Origin: UBA8516 sp035455245
GTDB taxonomy: Archaea > Thermoproteota > Nitrososphaeria > Nitrososphaerales > Nitrosopumilaceae
DNA: 64,000 nucleotides
Reading direction: 5' to 3'
Assembly: GCA_035455245.1 (NCBI GenBank)
Contig: DATIFN010000010.1
Location: 278,525 to 342,524 of the forward strand
Made by a program: the position numbers and the translations under genes. The first letter of the stretch is position 1. Each line of letters begins with the position of its first letter. The notes beneath the pieces are model-generated. The model saw nothing but the letters and a program-made list of their open reading frames with translations. It made no database searches and was not told the DNA's origin. This document shows positions 43,480 through 52,600 of the stretch, piece after piece.

Positions 43480-43815
43480 ATGTCCCAAGTCGGTTATAAG
43501 AAAAAAACCGTCATAGTGGATAATCGAGAATTCTTGGTTCAGGTAGTTCCATTTGATAATGGTAATTTTATCTCCATAACGGAAGGAAAAGAAAAAATTG
43601 GTGCTATGGTTGTGTCAATTGGTTCTGGACCTCGTACCAGTACAGTAACCGTAATACCCGCCAAGTCTGAATCCCTTTTTCTAAAGATGGTCTCAGAGCG
43701 CATAGCTTCGATTATAAACGGAATTTGTATTGTTTCTATTAATACACGAAAGGACCTTGGACTCGAAGAAATGAAAGTCATTATGAATGAAATAATGGAA
43801 ATTGTAAAACAATGA
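43480..43815 (+). CDS. LpdD-like protein paired with UbiD
   Basis: A 111-residue protein whose stop overlaps the UbiD gene start (ATGA). Its core (GNFISITEGKEKIGAMVVSIGSG...TSTVTVIPAKSESLFLKMVSERIA...GICIVSINTRKDLG) resembles the small LpdD family found with UbiD-type decarboxylases and linked to prenylated-flavin maturation. The resemblance is moderate; tight coupling with UbiD is the main support. ATG at 43480 is preferred over TTG at 43477. Confidence 0.6.
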   Translation: MSQVGYKKKTVIVDNREFLVQVVPFDNGNFISITEGKEKIGAMVVSIGSGPRTSTVTVIPAKSESLFLKMVSERIASIINGICIVSINTRKDLGLEEMKVIMNEIMEIVKQ

Positions 43816-45140
43816 CAGATCTAAGATCCTATATTGATCAGATAAAAAATCTGAATCAACTTTATGTAATAAAAAAGAAAGTTTCTACGAAATACGAGAT
43901 TGCAGCTTTGACTTCCAAAGTAGACGGCAAAAATACCATATTATTTGAAAATATTAAAGAAAGTAAACTTAGGTTAGTCGCAAATTTAATAGGCACAAGA
44001 GCCAGATTTGCAAAGGCAGTAAACACAAAAGAATCAAAAATACACGAAAAGGTGATTTCTGCAATAGCGTCTGTAAAAAAACCCAAGATTGTTTCTGAAG
44101 GGAAATTTATGGAAAACAGAACTAAGGATTTATCTATTTTGCCAATAGTAACACACTTCAAAAAAGAACCAGGACCATTCATCACTTCTTCTATAATCTA
44201 TACCAAGAACCAAGAAAAAAATTCCCAAAATTCATCCTTTCACAGATTGATGCCCCTTGATAAAAAACACTTTTCTGTTAGAATGGTGGAAGGAAGGCAC
44301 CTGCATCGTTCATTTATGTATTCAAAGGAACATGGAGAAGACCTTAAAGTGGCAATTACAGTTGGTGTCCATCCAGCTATTTCGATTGCAGGAGCATATC
44401 AAGCTGAATGGGGAAAGGATGAGCTAGAAATAGCAAACGCAATTTTAGGAAACAAATTGACTTTATCAAAGTTACATTATTCGGATATGAAAGTACCAGC
44501 AGGTACAGAGATAGTGATGGAGGGAAGGATCCTCAAGGATAAAACACGCAAGGAATGGATGGTTGAAATGCTTCGAACCTATGATTTTAAAAGAGAACAG
44601 CCAGTATTTGAGCTAGAGAACCTATTCTATAGAAATAATGCTATTTTTCATGATATCCTTTCAGGTTATTCTGAACATCGTCTACTAATGGGAATGCCAA
44701 TTGAAGCTAAACTAAACCGTGATGTCAAAAAATCATTCCCTCAAACAAGGAAGGTCGTTATGAGTGATGGAGGTTGCAATTGGTTGCATGCTGTGGTACA
44801 GATTACAAAAAAGAAGGACCTTGATGCAAAGAAAGTGATTGATAAAACGTTTGCCTCGCATAGATCTTTGAAAATGGTAACTGTTGTGGATGAGGATATT
44901 GATCCTAGTAATGCAGTTAGTGTTGAATACGCTTTGGCTACCAGGTTTCAAGCTGACAAGGATTTGTTCATTATAAAAAATGTAAGAGGCTCAAGTCTTG
45001 ATCCATCAAGTGATCAAAAAAATTTGCTTACTGCGAAGCTTGGTATTGATGCAACCAGACCTTTATCAAAAAGACCAGAAGGTTTTGAAATCGCTAAAAT
45101 TCCTAATGAAGATAAATTTTCATTAAAAGATTATCTCTAA
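43812..45140 (+). CDS. UbiD-family prenyl-FMN decarboxylase
   Basis: A 442-residue decarboxylase using prenylated FMN. Typical parts are TKKEPGPFITSSII-like segment (KKEPGPFITSSIIYTK), RMVEGRHLHRSFMYSKEHGEDLKVAITVGVHPAISIAGAYQ, PAGTEIVMEGRI and a C-terminal DATRPLSKRPEGFE. In archaea a UbiD homologue acts as anhydromevalonate phosphate decarboxylase in isoprenoid synthesis, and this gene is a good candidate. Aromatic-acid decarboxylation is the alternative. A heme O synthase gene lies convergently downstream. Confidence 0.88.
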   Translation: MTDLRSYIDQIKNLNQLYVIKKKVSTKYEIAALTSKVDGKNTILFENIKESKLRLVANLIGTRARFAKAVNTKESKIHEKVISAIASVKKPKIVSEGKFMENRTKDLSILPIVTHFKKEPGPFITSSIIYTKNQEKNSQNSSFHRLMPLDKKHFSVRMVEGRHLHRSFMYSKEHGEDLKVAITVGVHPAISIAGAYQAEWGKDELEIANAILGNKLTLSKLHYSDMKVPAGTEIVMEGRILKDKTRKEWMVEMLRTYDFKREQPVFELENLFYRNNAIFHDILSGYSEHRLLMGMPIEAKLNRDVKKSFPQTRKVVMSDGGCNWLHAVVQITKKKDLDAKKVIDKTFASHRSLKMVTVVDEDIDPSNAVSVEYALATRFQADKDLFIIKNVRGSSLDPSSDQKNLLTAKLGIDATRPLSKRPEGFEIAKIPNEDKFSLKDYL

Positions 45141-45177
45141 ACAACTTCATTATTTCGTTGGTCAAAAAACTTGGTAT

Positions 45178-46107
45178 TTACAGGGCGGAATCAACCATTA
45201 ATGCAATAAACAATACTGCGAGATATGGACTAGAAAACTTGAACAACATCCATGATGCTTTTTCAGATGGTTTTGTCAAAACCCAAACGCTAAGAGCAAG
45301 CATCAAAGCACCAGTTGCTATTGCAGTATAAAGATAAACTTCATGCATTACAGGTTGGTTAGTATCAGTAGTCAAGAAAAACGGTACAATACTAAACAAT
45401 ACCATCATTAGTGTAGAACCTGCGATCACCCTAGCTGATGTTTTTTCAGATTGAACAGCAGTCAGCATCGGCACATTGACTTTGTTATAATCTTCCTTGA
45501 AATGCAAGGTGAGAGCCCAAATATGCATTGGAATCCATATAAACACAAGTCCTGCCATGACAAGTCCAAGATCCCAAAGTCCATTCATAGTGACTGCAAC
45601 ATATCCAATCATTGGCGGAGCTCCACCACAAAGCCCTCCTAGAATAATATTGAATCTACTATTTCTTTTTAGAGCATAACTGTACACTAAAACATTATTT
45701 GCTAATCCAAATGCCATAAAACCAGTAGCCCAAAGTCCTTGTTGCCAAGTAGTAGTAAACGATATTCCAAATGCTGTACACAAACTTATTGCAGCCAGAA
45801 CTAAACCAAAATCTCGAGCTTTTTCTGCTGGAAAGATTCGTCTACTTGGAATTGGTCTGTTTTTAGTCCTTTCCATAATCGCGTCGATATCTCTGTCATG
45901 ATAATTAGTTAGGGTATTTGCCGCAGCGGATCCGGAAGCAACACCACCTAACATTAAAGCCCAAGTTATAGGTGAAACCTGAATATTGTAAATATTTGAG
46001 GCAGTAACTGTTGCACCAAAAGCAGTAAAAACTAACAGGTACCAAATTTTTGGTTTAGTCAACTCATAATATGTCCTAATTCTTGAACTCGTTTTACTTG
46101 TTAACAC
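45178..46107 (-). CDS. ctaB: Protoheme IX farnesyltransferase (heme O synthase)
   Basis: Membrane prenyltransferase that adds a farnesyl group to heme for terminal oxidases. The 309 residues contain about nine helices and both Asp-rich motifs: NYHDRDIDAIMERTKNRPIPSRRI and the later HFKEDYNKVNVPML. Presence implies a heme-copper oxidase with heme O or A. It ends 38 bases from the UbiD gene and is transcribed toward it. Confidence 0.93.
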   Translation of the reverse strand: MLTSKTSSRIRTYYELTKPKIWYLLVFTAFGATVTASNIYNIQVSPITWALMLGGVASGSAAANTLTNYHDRDIDAIMERTKNRPIPSRRIFPAEKARDFGLVLAAISLCTAFGISFTTTWQQGLWATGFMAFGLANNVLVYSYALKRNSRFNIILGGLCGGAPPMIGYVAVTMNGLWDLGLVMAGLVFIWIPMHIWALTLHFKEDYNKVNVPMLTAVQSEKTSARVIAGSTLMMVLFSIVPFFLTTDTNQPVMHEVYLYTAIATGALMLALSVWVLTKPSEKASWMLFKFSSPYLAVLFIALMVDSAL

Positions 46108-46165
46108 ACTAACTCATCTTTTTTATTTGTTGTTTGATATTTATAGGTTGAAAAATCAAATTACT

Positions 46166-46594
46166 TCATTGTTTGTACGGCATTGGCTTGGCAGTTTTTT
46201 TCATCTCAATAAAACTCTCAGAACGTTGTACTCCTTGAATACGACCCAAGTTTTCTGATATCAGTCTGTGCATCTCATCAAGATTTTTTGCATACATTGT
46301 AACTAAAATATCAAATCTTCCAGTTACTTCAGAAATCTCTCTCACCTCTGGAATTTTTAACAATTCCTCAATTACATTGTCACGAAGCTTGGAATCCATG
46401 TTTATTCCTGTCAAAGCTTTTACTGTGTAACCAAGCTCTCTTTCATTTACTACAATAGTAAAACGCTCAATAAGTTTTCTTTTAATCAGTCGTTTGATTC
46501 TACTATATACGACAGATGAATTGACATTAATTTTTTTTGAGATCCTAGGAACTGAGATATTTGCATCGGCAGCAAGTTCAGAAAGGATTGTCAT
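46166..46594 (-). CDS. Lrp/AsnC-family transcription regulator
   Basis: A 142-residue regulator with an N-terminal helix-turn-helix (LSELAADANISVPRISKKINVNSSVVYSRIKRLIKRKLI) and a C-terminal ligand-binding RAM domain (VTGRFDILVTMYAKNLDEMHRLI). The frame upstream of the ATG reads VDDLD, the usual family N-terminus, but no standard start codon lies between it and a stop; the ATG at 46594 is used. The controlled genes are unknown; asd is upstream on the same strand. Confidence 0.9.
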   Translation of the reverse strand: MTILSELAADANISVPRISKKINVNSSVVYSRIKRLIKRKLIERFTIVVNERELGYTVKALTGINMDSKLRDNVIEELLKIPEVREISEVTGRFDILVTMYAKNLDEMHRLISENLGRIQGVQRSESFIEMKKTAKPMPYKQ

Positions 46595-46695
46595 GTCTAA
46601 ATCGTCTACTTTTGCCGTTCAAAACACCAATTATTGTGAATAAATGTGTGGTTAATAAAGTTATTATTACAATTTTTATGTAAATTTTATATCAA

Positions 46696-47772
46696 TTATA
46701 TCATGCCCTTTTTGTAGAGCATTTCAGCTAAAAGTACGGCTCCCTTTGCAGAGCCCATTTTCTCGTTGTGGGAAAACAGAACATATTTTATTCCATTTTC
46801 AAAAACGGTATCTTCCCGCAATCTGCCAACTACTGTAGACATTCCACCGCTCATCTCACGATCTAATCTTGGTTGTGGTCTTGTAGGATCCTCATGTACA
46901 ACAAGATATTTTTCTGGAGCAGAGGGCAGACCTATTACACTTATTTTTTCAGAAAATTCTCGCATTGCATTTTTTACTGATTCAGGATCCGCATGTTTTG
47001 TAGTTTCAACAAATACAGATTCAGTATGTCCATCAATTACTGGCACTCTAGTGCAAGTACAACTCACTTTCAAATCAGCAGGTATGATTTTCCCATCAGT
47101 TAATTTACCAAGTATCTTTCCAGTTTCTAGTCTTACTTTTTCTTCTTCTTTTGGAATGTATGGAATAATGTTGTCGGTAATATCCAAGGCTGAAACACCA
47201 GGGGATCTACCGGCACCAGACATGGCCTGCATTGATGTCATGATAATCTTTTGTGCTCCAAACTTTTCCAATAATGGCTTCATAGTTATAGCAAGTCCAG
47301 TAGTAGTACAGTTTGGGAGTGGTGCCACAAAGCCCTTCCAACCACGGTTTTTTCGCTGTATATTCAGTAATTCTGAATGATCATCATTTATTCCAGGAAT
47401 AAGTATTGGTACATCTGACTCATACCTATATGCTGAAGAGGTACTGATTACAGGTAAATCTTTCGCAAATTTAGTTTCAATTTCACGCGCAGCGTCACTT
47501 TCAATTGAACTGAATATTAAATCAAGATTTTCTACTTTGATATCATCCACTGATTCTACTATCATATTTTTGACATATTCTGGTATCTCCTCTCTTAGGT
47601 GCCACTTTAGAATGCCGCTATTTGGATCTCTAATGGCATCAACAAACTTTTTGCCTGAAGAACGTTCAGAAGCAGCAATTTGTTTTACCTCAAACCAGGG
47701 GTGTTTGTTTAATGCTAGTGCAAATTCCTGGCCTACTGCACCAGTAACCCCTATGATTGCGACTCTTTTCAT
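46696..47772 (-). CDS. asd: Aspartate-semialdehyde dehydrogenase family enzyme
   Basis: A 358-residue NADPH-dependent acyl reductase. It has the nucleotide-binding GVTGAVGQEFALAL, the catalytic cysteine in PLPNCTTTGLA and the VPVIDGHTESVFVET block. The archaeal-type length fits aspartate-semialdehyde dehydrogenase of Lys/Thr/Met synthesis. In some archaeal carbon-fixation cycles a close relative reduces malonyl-CoA or succinyl-CoA, so that activity cannot be excluded from sequence alone. It is divergent from the cobalamin operon. Confidence 0.88.
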   Translation of the reverse strand: MKRVAIIGVTGAVGQEFALALNKHPWFEVKQIAASERSSGKKFVDAIRDPNSGILKWHLREEIPEYVKNMIVESVDDIKVENLDLIFSSIESDAAREIETKFAKDLPVISTSSAYRYESDVPILIPGINDDHSELLNIQRKNRGWKGFVAPLPNCTTTGLAITMKPLLEKFGAQKIIMTSMQAMSGAGRSPGVSALDITDNIIPYIPKEEEKVRLETGKILGKLTDGKIIPADLKVSCTCTRVPVIDGHTESVFVETTKHADPESVKNAMREFSEKISVIGLPSAPEKYLVVHEDPTRPQPRLDREMSGGMSTVVGRLREDTVFENGIKYVLFSHNEKMGSAKGAVLLAEMLYKKGMI

Positions 47773-47855
47773 GCGTAATTTTCGCTTTATACAATTAATA
47801 TTCCTTTAGCATGAAAACCAAAACACACTAAATCCCAATTACGATATCCCATGAT

Positions 47856-48938
47856 GTGAAATTTAATCTAGAAAAAAACATCTCAAATCATACAACTGTA
47901 TCCCATGGTGGAATTTATTCAATGGGTATGAAACTTGATCCAAAAATTGTAGATTTCAGCTCAAATGTAAACCCACTAGGATTTCCACATTCAGTAAAAA
48001 ACATAATAAACAAAAACATGTCCATTTTGTCTGTTTACCCTGATCCAAAATCGTCGGAGCTTAAAGATAATTTAGAAAAATATACAGGTATTTCAAAAAA
48101 ACAAATAGTCATAGGAAATGGAGCAACAGAAATAATTTATAATTTCTGTAAGACATTTATCAGAAAAAATAATCGAATCATTATTCCAATACCTACATTT
48201 GGAGAATATGAAGCAGCCGCACTATTACATGGAGGACGTATTTCCTATCTTAAAACAATGAATCTCAACGAAAAGATCTCGGAACTACAACACATGATTA
48301 CAAAAAACAACTTCATTTTTCTCTGCAATCCAAATAATCCTACTGGTTCCTTGGTGAAAAGAAAAAACATATTAAAGATTTTAGAAACGGCATATGACAA
48401 ATCTGCAACAGTGTTTTTGGATGAATGCTTTATTGAGCTTGTACCAGAGTCTAATGAATCAATCATATCGAATCTAAAGGAATTTGATAATCTCTTCATA
48501 CTAAGGTCTTTAACCAAATCATTTGGGTTGGCAGGACTCAGAATTGGTTACGGTTTGGGAAACAAGAATATGATAGAAGTACTCACACGAATAAGTATCC
48601 CATGGAATGTCAATATCTTGGCTCAAAAAGCAGCAAGTGCAGCACTTTCTAACAAATCTCACCTCAACAAAACAAGGAAGTTGATAAAGAAGGAACTCAC
48701 TTTTCTGACTTCTTCTATATCAAAAATTAAGAATTTTTTATGCTATCCATCATCAACTAATTTTATTTTACTTGAATCAAAAATTGACTCAAAAACTATT
48801 CAAAGAAAGCTCATAAAGAAAAAACTGTTAATTCGAGACTGTAGTACTTTTCGGGGTCTTGACAATAAATTCATACGAATTGCTGTCAGAACACACAAAG
48901 AAAATGTGAAACTTGTAAGGGCATTGGAAGAAATATGA
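47856..48938 (+). CDS. cobD: Threonine-phosphate decarboxylase-like PLP enzyme (cobalamin)
   Basis: A 360-residue fold-type I aminotransferase relative. It has VSHGGIYSMG, VDFSSNVNPLGFP (typical of CobD), the CNPNNPTGSLV block, LDECFIEL and the PLP lysine in RSLTKSFGLAGLRIGYG. CobD makes the aminopropanol phosphate linker of cobalamin. Histidinol-phosphate aminotransferase is the close alternative, but the four following genes are all cobalamin genes. The start is GTG. No riboswitch was seen upstream. Confidence 0.85.
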   Translation: MKFNLEKNISNHTTVSHGGIYSMGMKLDPKIVDFSSNVNPLGFPHSVKNIINKNMSILSVYPDPKSSELKDNLEKYTGISKKQIVIGNGATEIIYNFCKTFIRKNNRIIIPIPTFGEYEAAALLHGGRISYLKTMNLNEKISELQHMITKNNFIFLCNPNNPTGSLVKRKNILKILETAYDKSATVFLDECFIELVPESNESIISNLKEFDNLFILRSLTKSFGLAGLRIGYGLGNKNMIEVLTRISIPWNVNILAQKAASAALSNKSHLNKTRKLIKKELTFLTSSISKIKNFLCYPSSTNFILLESKIDSKTIQRKLIKKKLLIRDCSTFRGLDNKFIRIAVRTHKENVKLVRALEEI

Positions 48939-48939
48939 T

Positions 48940-49782
48940 ATGACAAAAACATTGATGGTACAGGGAACTTCATCAGGTGCTGGTAAAACGACACTTGTGA
49001 CTGCCTTGTGCAGGATATTTGCAAATTCTGGATATAAAGTGGCTCCGTTTAAATCTCAAAACATGTCATCATATTCATACAAACAAGACGGTTTTGAAAT
49101 TTCACGTGCACAAGCAGTACAAGCAATTGCCGCAAGGACTACAATAGATCCACGCATGAACCCAATTCTTCTCATGCCTCTTGGGAGCTATAGAAGTAAA
49201 GTTATGGTTAATGGAAAATTTTTCAAAAAAATGTATGCGAAAGATTACTACACAAAGTTTGCACTTTCAAAAGGATTAACAACTGCTAAAGAATCACTTG
49301 ATTGGCTAAAACAAAACAATGATTTGATAATTATGGAAGGAGCTGGTTCTCCTGCAGAATTTAATTTAGTAAAATATGATATTGCAAACATGAAAATTGC
49401 TGAATACACACGTGCGCCTGTAATTCTTATTTCCGATATAGACAGAGGTGGAACCTTTGCAAGCATTGTTGGTACAATGGAGCTAATCGATGAAAAGTAC
49501 AGAAAATTTATTCAAGGTTTTGTAATTAACAAATTTAGAGGAGACAAAGACATTCTACGACCAAGTCTTTACCAGCTCAGAAAAAAAACCGGCAAACCGG
49601 TTCTAGGCACAATTCCTCTTATAAAATTCAATATTCCAGAAGAGGATTCTCTTCATGCAAATCCTAAACATGTACAATGGAACAAAAAATACTTAAAATC
49701 CTTGGATCTTGAAATAGAGAATTTAAGTCGGATAGTAAAAAATAGTTTGAACATGAAGGCAATAGGTGAATTGCTCAAATGA
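48940..49782 (+). CDS. cobQ: Cobyric acid synthase, synthetase half only
   Basis: ATP-dependent amidation of adenosylcobyrinate side chains. The 280 residues cover the whole N-terminal dethiobiotin-synthetase-like domain: GTSSGAGKTTLVTALCRIF, FKSQNMSSYSY, IIMEGAGSPAEFNL, ISDIDRGGTFASIVGTMEL and INKFRGDKDILRP. The C-terminal glutaminase domain of about 200 residues, normally fused, is absent; the gene ends in a normal stop overlapping cbiB (ATGA). It must use free ammonia or a separate glutaminase. No frameshifted remnant is visible downstream. Confidence 0.9.
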   Translation: MTKTLMVQGTSSGAGKTTLVTALCRIFANSGYKVAPFKSQNMSSYSYKQDGFEISRAQAVQAIAARTTIDPRMNPILLMPLGSYRSKVMVNGKFFKKMYAKDYYTKFALSKGLTTAKESLDWLKQNNDLIIMEGAGSPAEFNLVKYDIANMKIAEYTRAPVILISDIDRGGTFASIVGTMELIDEKYRKFIQGFVINKFRGDKDILRPSLYQLRKKTGKPVLGTIPLIKFNIPEEDSLHANPKHVQWNKKYLKSLDLEIENLSRIVKNSLNMKAIGELLK

Positions 49783-50771
49783 TCCTTGTAACGATCCTTG
49801 CTGTAGTGTTTGCTATCACAATTGACTTTGTAATGGGTGATCCAAAAAATAAATTTCATCCGACAGCATGGATTGGGACATTAATTGAAAAACTCATTCC
49901 TATTGCGAAGAAAAATCCTCAAACAGCTAAACTTTCCGGCATACTTCTCACAATTTCAATTGCAATACTTGTTGCTGTAATAGTTTATTTCATTAATATT
50001 GGATTATATTCTCTAGAACCAGATAATCCTAATTTTGGGTTATATGATCTTGTTGTCTTAACGCTAATTATTATAATCATGGGAATTTTACTAAAGACTA
50101 CAATTGCAATAAAAGGAATGGAATTACACGCACAACTAATAATGGATGCACTTTCAAAAAATAATCTAGATGATGCAAGAGCAAAACTTTCAATGGTAGT
50201 GAAAAGAGATACAAAGAACTTGGATCGGCAGCACATTATTTCAGCCACTTTAGAAAGCATTGGTGAGAACACAGTAGATGGAATTACTGGACCTCTCTTT
50301 TATTTTGCAATATTTGGATTGCTTGGAGCATTTGTCTACAGAACAATAAACACCATAGATTCTATGATAGGCTACAAAACAGAACAATTTAGGAATCTAG
50401 GATGGTTTGGTGCAAACTGTGACAAAATACTCAATTATCTTCCTGCTAGGACCACAAGTCTAGTTATGGTATTTGCAGTAATGATTCTTGGAAAAAATTG
50501 GAAGCATTCTCTAGAAATAATGAGACGAGACAGCTCAAAGACAGAGAGTCCTAATGCGGGATATCCAATGGCTACCTTAGCAGGTGCACTGGGAACAAGA
50601 TTTGAAAAGATAGATCATTATGTCTTGGGAGACGGAAATATAGAATTTACCAAGGATCACTTCAAATCAGCAATATCGATAATGAAACTAACTACGATTC
50701 TATTTTGTATTGTTTTCACAATTCCAATGATTGTAGTTCTTTCGTATATCGGTGGGTTGTTACATGCTTAG
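49779..50771 (+). CDS. cbiB: Adenosylcobinamide-phosphate synthase (CbiB)
   Basis: Membrane enzyme that attaches aminopropanol phosphate to adenosylcobyric acid. The 330-residue protein has DFVMGDPKNKFHPTAWIGTLIEKL at the start, RDTKNLDRQHIISATLESIGENTVDGITGPLFYF, and MIGYKTEQFRNLGWFGANCDKILNYLPARTTSLV. It starts in an ATGA overlap with cobQ, and its end overlaps cobS. No anomaly. Confidence 0.95.
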   Translation: MILVTILAVVFAITIDFVMGDPKNKFHPTAWIGTLIEKLIPIAKKNPQTAKLSGILLTISIAILVAVIVYFINIGLYSLEPDNPNFGLYDLVVLTLIIIIMGILLKTTIAIKGMELHAQLIMDALSKNNLDDARAKLSMVVKRDTKNLDRQHIISATLESIGENTVDGITGPLFYFAIFGLLGAFVYRTINTIDSMIGYKTEQFRNLGWFGANCDKILNYLPARTTSLVMVFAVMILGKNWKHSLEIMRRDSSKTESPNAGYPMATLAGALGTRFEKIDHYVLGDGNIEFTKDHFKSAISIMKLTTILFCIVFTIPMIVVLSYIGGLLHA

Positions 50772-51492
50772 GGGAATAAGTTCAGTAATTTCATTTCTAA
50801 CAATACTTCCCTCTTCAAAAAATACAGATCTTGATACGGTTGCAAAAAACATGTATCTATTCCCGGTTGGTGGCGCTATCATCGGCTTAATCATTGGCGC
50901 AGGCGGGTTTGGTTTATCATTGTTTCTTGATCCTCTGATAGTTGGACTACTACTTACTGGCTCTGTCGTGATTATAACTGGCATTCATCATACTGATGCA
51001 TTATGTGACTTTGCAGATGGTATCATGGCAAAAGGTACAAAGGAAAAAAAATTACAAGTTATGCGTGATCCAGCAGTAGGATCAGCTGGTGTAATAACAA
51101 TAGTATTGTATGCGGGAGGAATGATTATGGCTCTTTCTATGATGAAAGGATATGCACTTTTCCAAGCCATTTTACTCAGTGAACTACTTGCCAAATTTGT
51201 TATGGTATTACAGGCAAACAGAGGTTCGTCAGCATGGCATGGTCTGAGTTCTCCCTTCACACAATCGATGAAAGAAAAAAAGAAACTTGTCATAGCTGCT
51301 ACAATATCTGTTATTCCAATAATTGCCATTGGGGGAATAACAGGAATTATTGTTCTAGCAGCGGGAGTAGTATTGTCATTAGTACTTCTTATGGTCGCAA
51401 ATCGTAGTTTTGGAGGGATATCTGGGGATGTCTTTGGGGCTACAAATGAGCTCGTTAGACTTTCATCTCTTTTGATCTTTGCTTCGGTATGA
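50764..51492 (+). CDS. cobS: Cobalamin synthase (adenosylcobinamide-GDP ribazoletransferase)
   Basis: Membrane enzyme joining the nucleotide loop in the last steps of cobalamin synthesis. The 242-residue protein shows FLTILPSSKN, PVGGAIIGLIIG, the Asp-rich HHTDALCDFADGIMAKGTKEKKLQVMRDPAVGSAGV and a C-terminal GGISGDVFGATNEL. I use ATG 50764 (MLRGISSVISF) over the GTG at 50752. Overlapping genes lie on both sides. Confidence 0.94.
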   Translation: MLRGISSVISFLTILPSSKNTDLDTVAKNMYLFPVGGAIIGLIIGAGGFGLSLFLDPLIVGLLLTGSVVIITGIHHTDALCDFADGIMAKGTKEKKLQVMRDPAVGSAGVITIVLYAGGMIMALSMMKGYALFQAILLSELLAKFVMVLQANRGSSAWHGLSSPFTQSMKEKKKLVIAATISVIPIIAIGGITGIIVLAAGVVLSLVLLMVANRSFGGISGDVFGATNELVRLSSLLIFASV

Positions 51493-52073
51493 TAGGATTA
51501 GTAATGTGTGGAGGCAAGGGCACAAGGATGCAGACATCCCAAGAAAAACTTCTCCTCAAGTACAAAAACCCAATCATACAACATGTCATATCAGCACTAC
51601 AAGACTCTGGTTTCTTTTCAAAAATTGTTGCAGCTACAAGTTATAATGCTCCAAGGACTCGAGAATTTCTCACAAACCTTGGTGTAAATACCATGGATAC
51701 TGCAGGTAAAGGGTATGTTTACGATCTTAACCAGATCTTGCATAACTTTGACGAAACAGTATTTGTAACATCTGGTGATTTGCCTCTATTAGATTCAGAA
51801 ATAATAAAACAGATTGTACAGAAAACCAACACTAGTAATCCATGGACTACAGTTCTTATCAGTAAAGAATTTCTTAATTCATTACATCTGAAACAAGAAT
51901 ATACTGTGATTTATAACAAAAAACAATATTCCTATTGTGGAATATCTGTAGTAGATCCAACCAAACTTACAGACATGAAACCTATTGATGAATCATACAT
52001 AATATTAGATGACAAAAGAATTGCAATTAACCTCAATACAAAAGAAGATTATGATTTACTCTGCGCTTCCTAA
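51489..52073 (+). CDS. cobY: Adenosylcobinamide-phosphate guanylyltransferase (CobY)
   Basis: Archaeal enzyme that activates cobinamide phosphate with GTP, replacing the bacterial CobU. The 194 residues begin with the nucleotidyltransferase signature CGGKGTRMQTSQEKLLLKYKNPI and contain VTSGDLPLLDSEII. It starts in an ATGA overlap with cobS and ends 18 bases inside the convergent S27e gene. This closes the five-gene cobalamin operon. Confidence 0.92.
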   Translation: MIGLVMCGGKGTRMQTSQEKLLLKYKNPIIQHVISALQDSGFFSKIVAATSYNAPRTREFLTNLGVNTMDTAGKGYVYDLNQILHNFDETVFVTSGDLPLLDSEIIKQIVQKTNTSNPWTTVLISKEFLNSLHLKQEYTVIYNKKQYSYCGISVVDPTKLTDMKPIDESYIILDDKRIAINLNTKEDYDLLCAS

Positions 52074-52253
52074 AATTTTACCGTTTATCTTTGCACGAGA
52101 ACCAGTAGATTCTGCAAGAATGTTTCCACATGACTTGCATGTAACATTTGTAGCTACATGAGAATAAACTACACTTTCTTCACTGCATTCATTACATTGT
52201 ACTCTTTGAAATTTACTAGCTGGTTTTGGAATTAATATTTGTCCTTTTTTCAT
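52056..52253 (-). CDS. rps27e: 30S ribosomal protein S27e
   Basis: A zinc-binding small-subunit protein of 65 residues. It has the four-cysteine ribbon VQCNECSEESVVYSHVATNVTCKSCGNILAES. Its start shares one base with the L44e stop, a conserved archaeal pair. Its 3' end overlaps cobY on the other strand by 18 bases. Confidence 0.96.
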   Translation of the reverse strand: MKKGQILIPKPASKFQRVQCNECSEESVVYSHVATNVTCKSCGNILAESTGSRAKINGKILGSAE

Positions 52254-52531
52254 TATGCTACCAACTCGAACTTTCTTAGTCTGATACCTGGTTTATTAAA
52301 CTTCTTTTTACATTCTGGACATGTCAATATTTGAGTAGCTTTCTTTGTTGTCTTTGCAGGCTTGGCAAGTTTTGGGAATTTTTGGCCACCATATCCCTTC
52401 TTATCTTCAGCATGTCTTCTCTCACCTATAGCTGAGCCTCTTCTCTTTCCTGCTTTGTAGATGGAGACCTTCTGAAGTGTATGTTTCTTACACTTTGGAC
52501 AATATCTCCTAACCTCTTTTGGCATGTTCAT
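52253..52531 (-). CDS. rpl44e: 50S ribosomal protein L44e
   Basis: A zinc-binding large-subunit protein of 92 residues near the tRNA exit site. It shows PKEVRRYCPKCKKHTLQKVSIYKAGKRRGSAIGERRH and a second knuckle, LTCPECKKKFNKPGIRLRKFEL. ATG 52531 gives MNMPKE; ATG 52525 (MPKEV) is also possible. It is transcribed with S27e. Confidence 0.96.
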   Translation of the reverse strand: MNMPKEVRRYCPKCKKHTLQKVSIYKAGKRRGSAIGERRHAEDKKGYGGQKFPKLAKPAKTTKKATQILTCPECKKKFNKPGIRLRKFELVA

Positions 52532-52600
52532 AAAGGAAAACCGCCCCTGACCGTAATTTAAACATCGCTTTGAATCTATAATAGTATCAAAAACTGACTC

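Noticed and set aside
47773..47855. Cobalamin riboswitch upstream of the cobalamin operon
   Set aside because: The gap is only 83 bases and AT-rich, too short for the riboswitch, with no conserved box visible.
48940..51492. A frameshift splitting a full-length cobyric acid synthase
   Set aside because: The sequence after the short cobQ is fully accounted for by cbiB and cobS, with tight overlaps, and no glutaminase motif is seen in any frame there.
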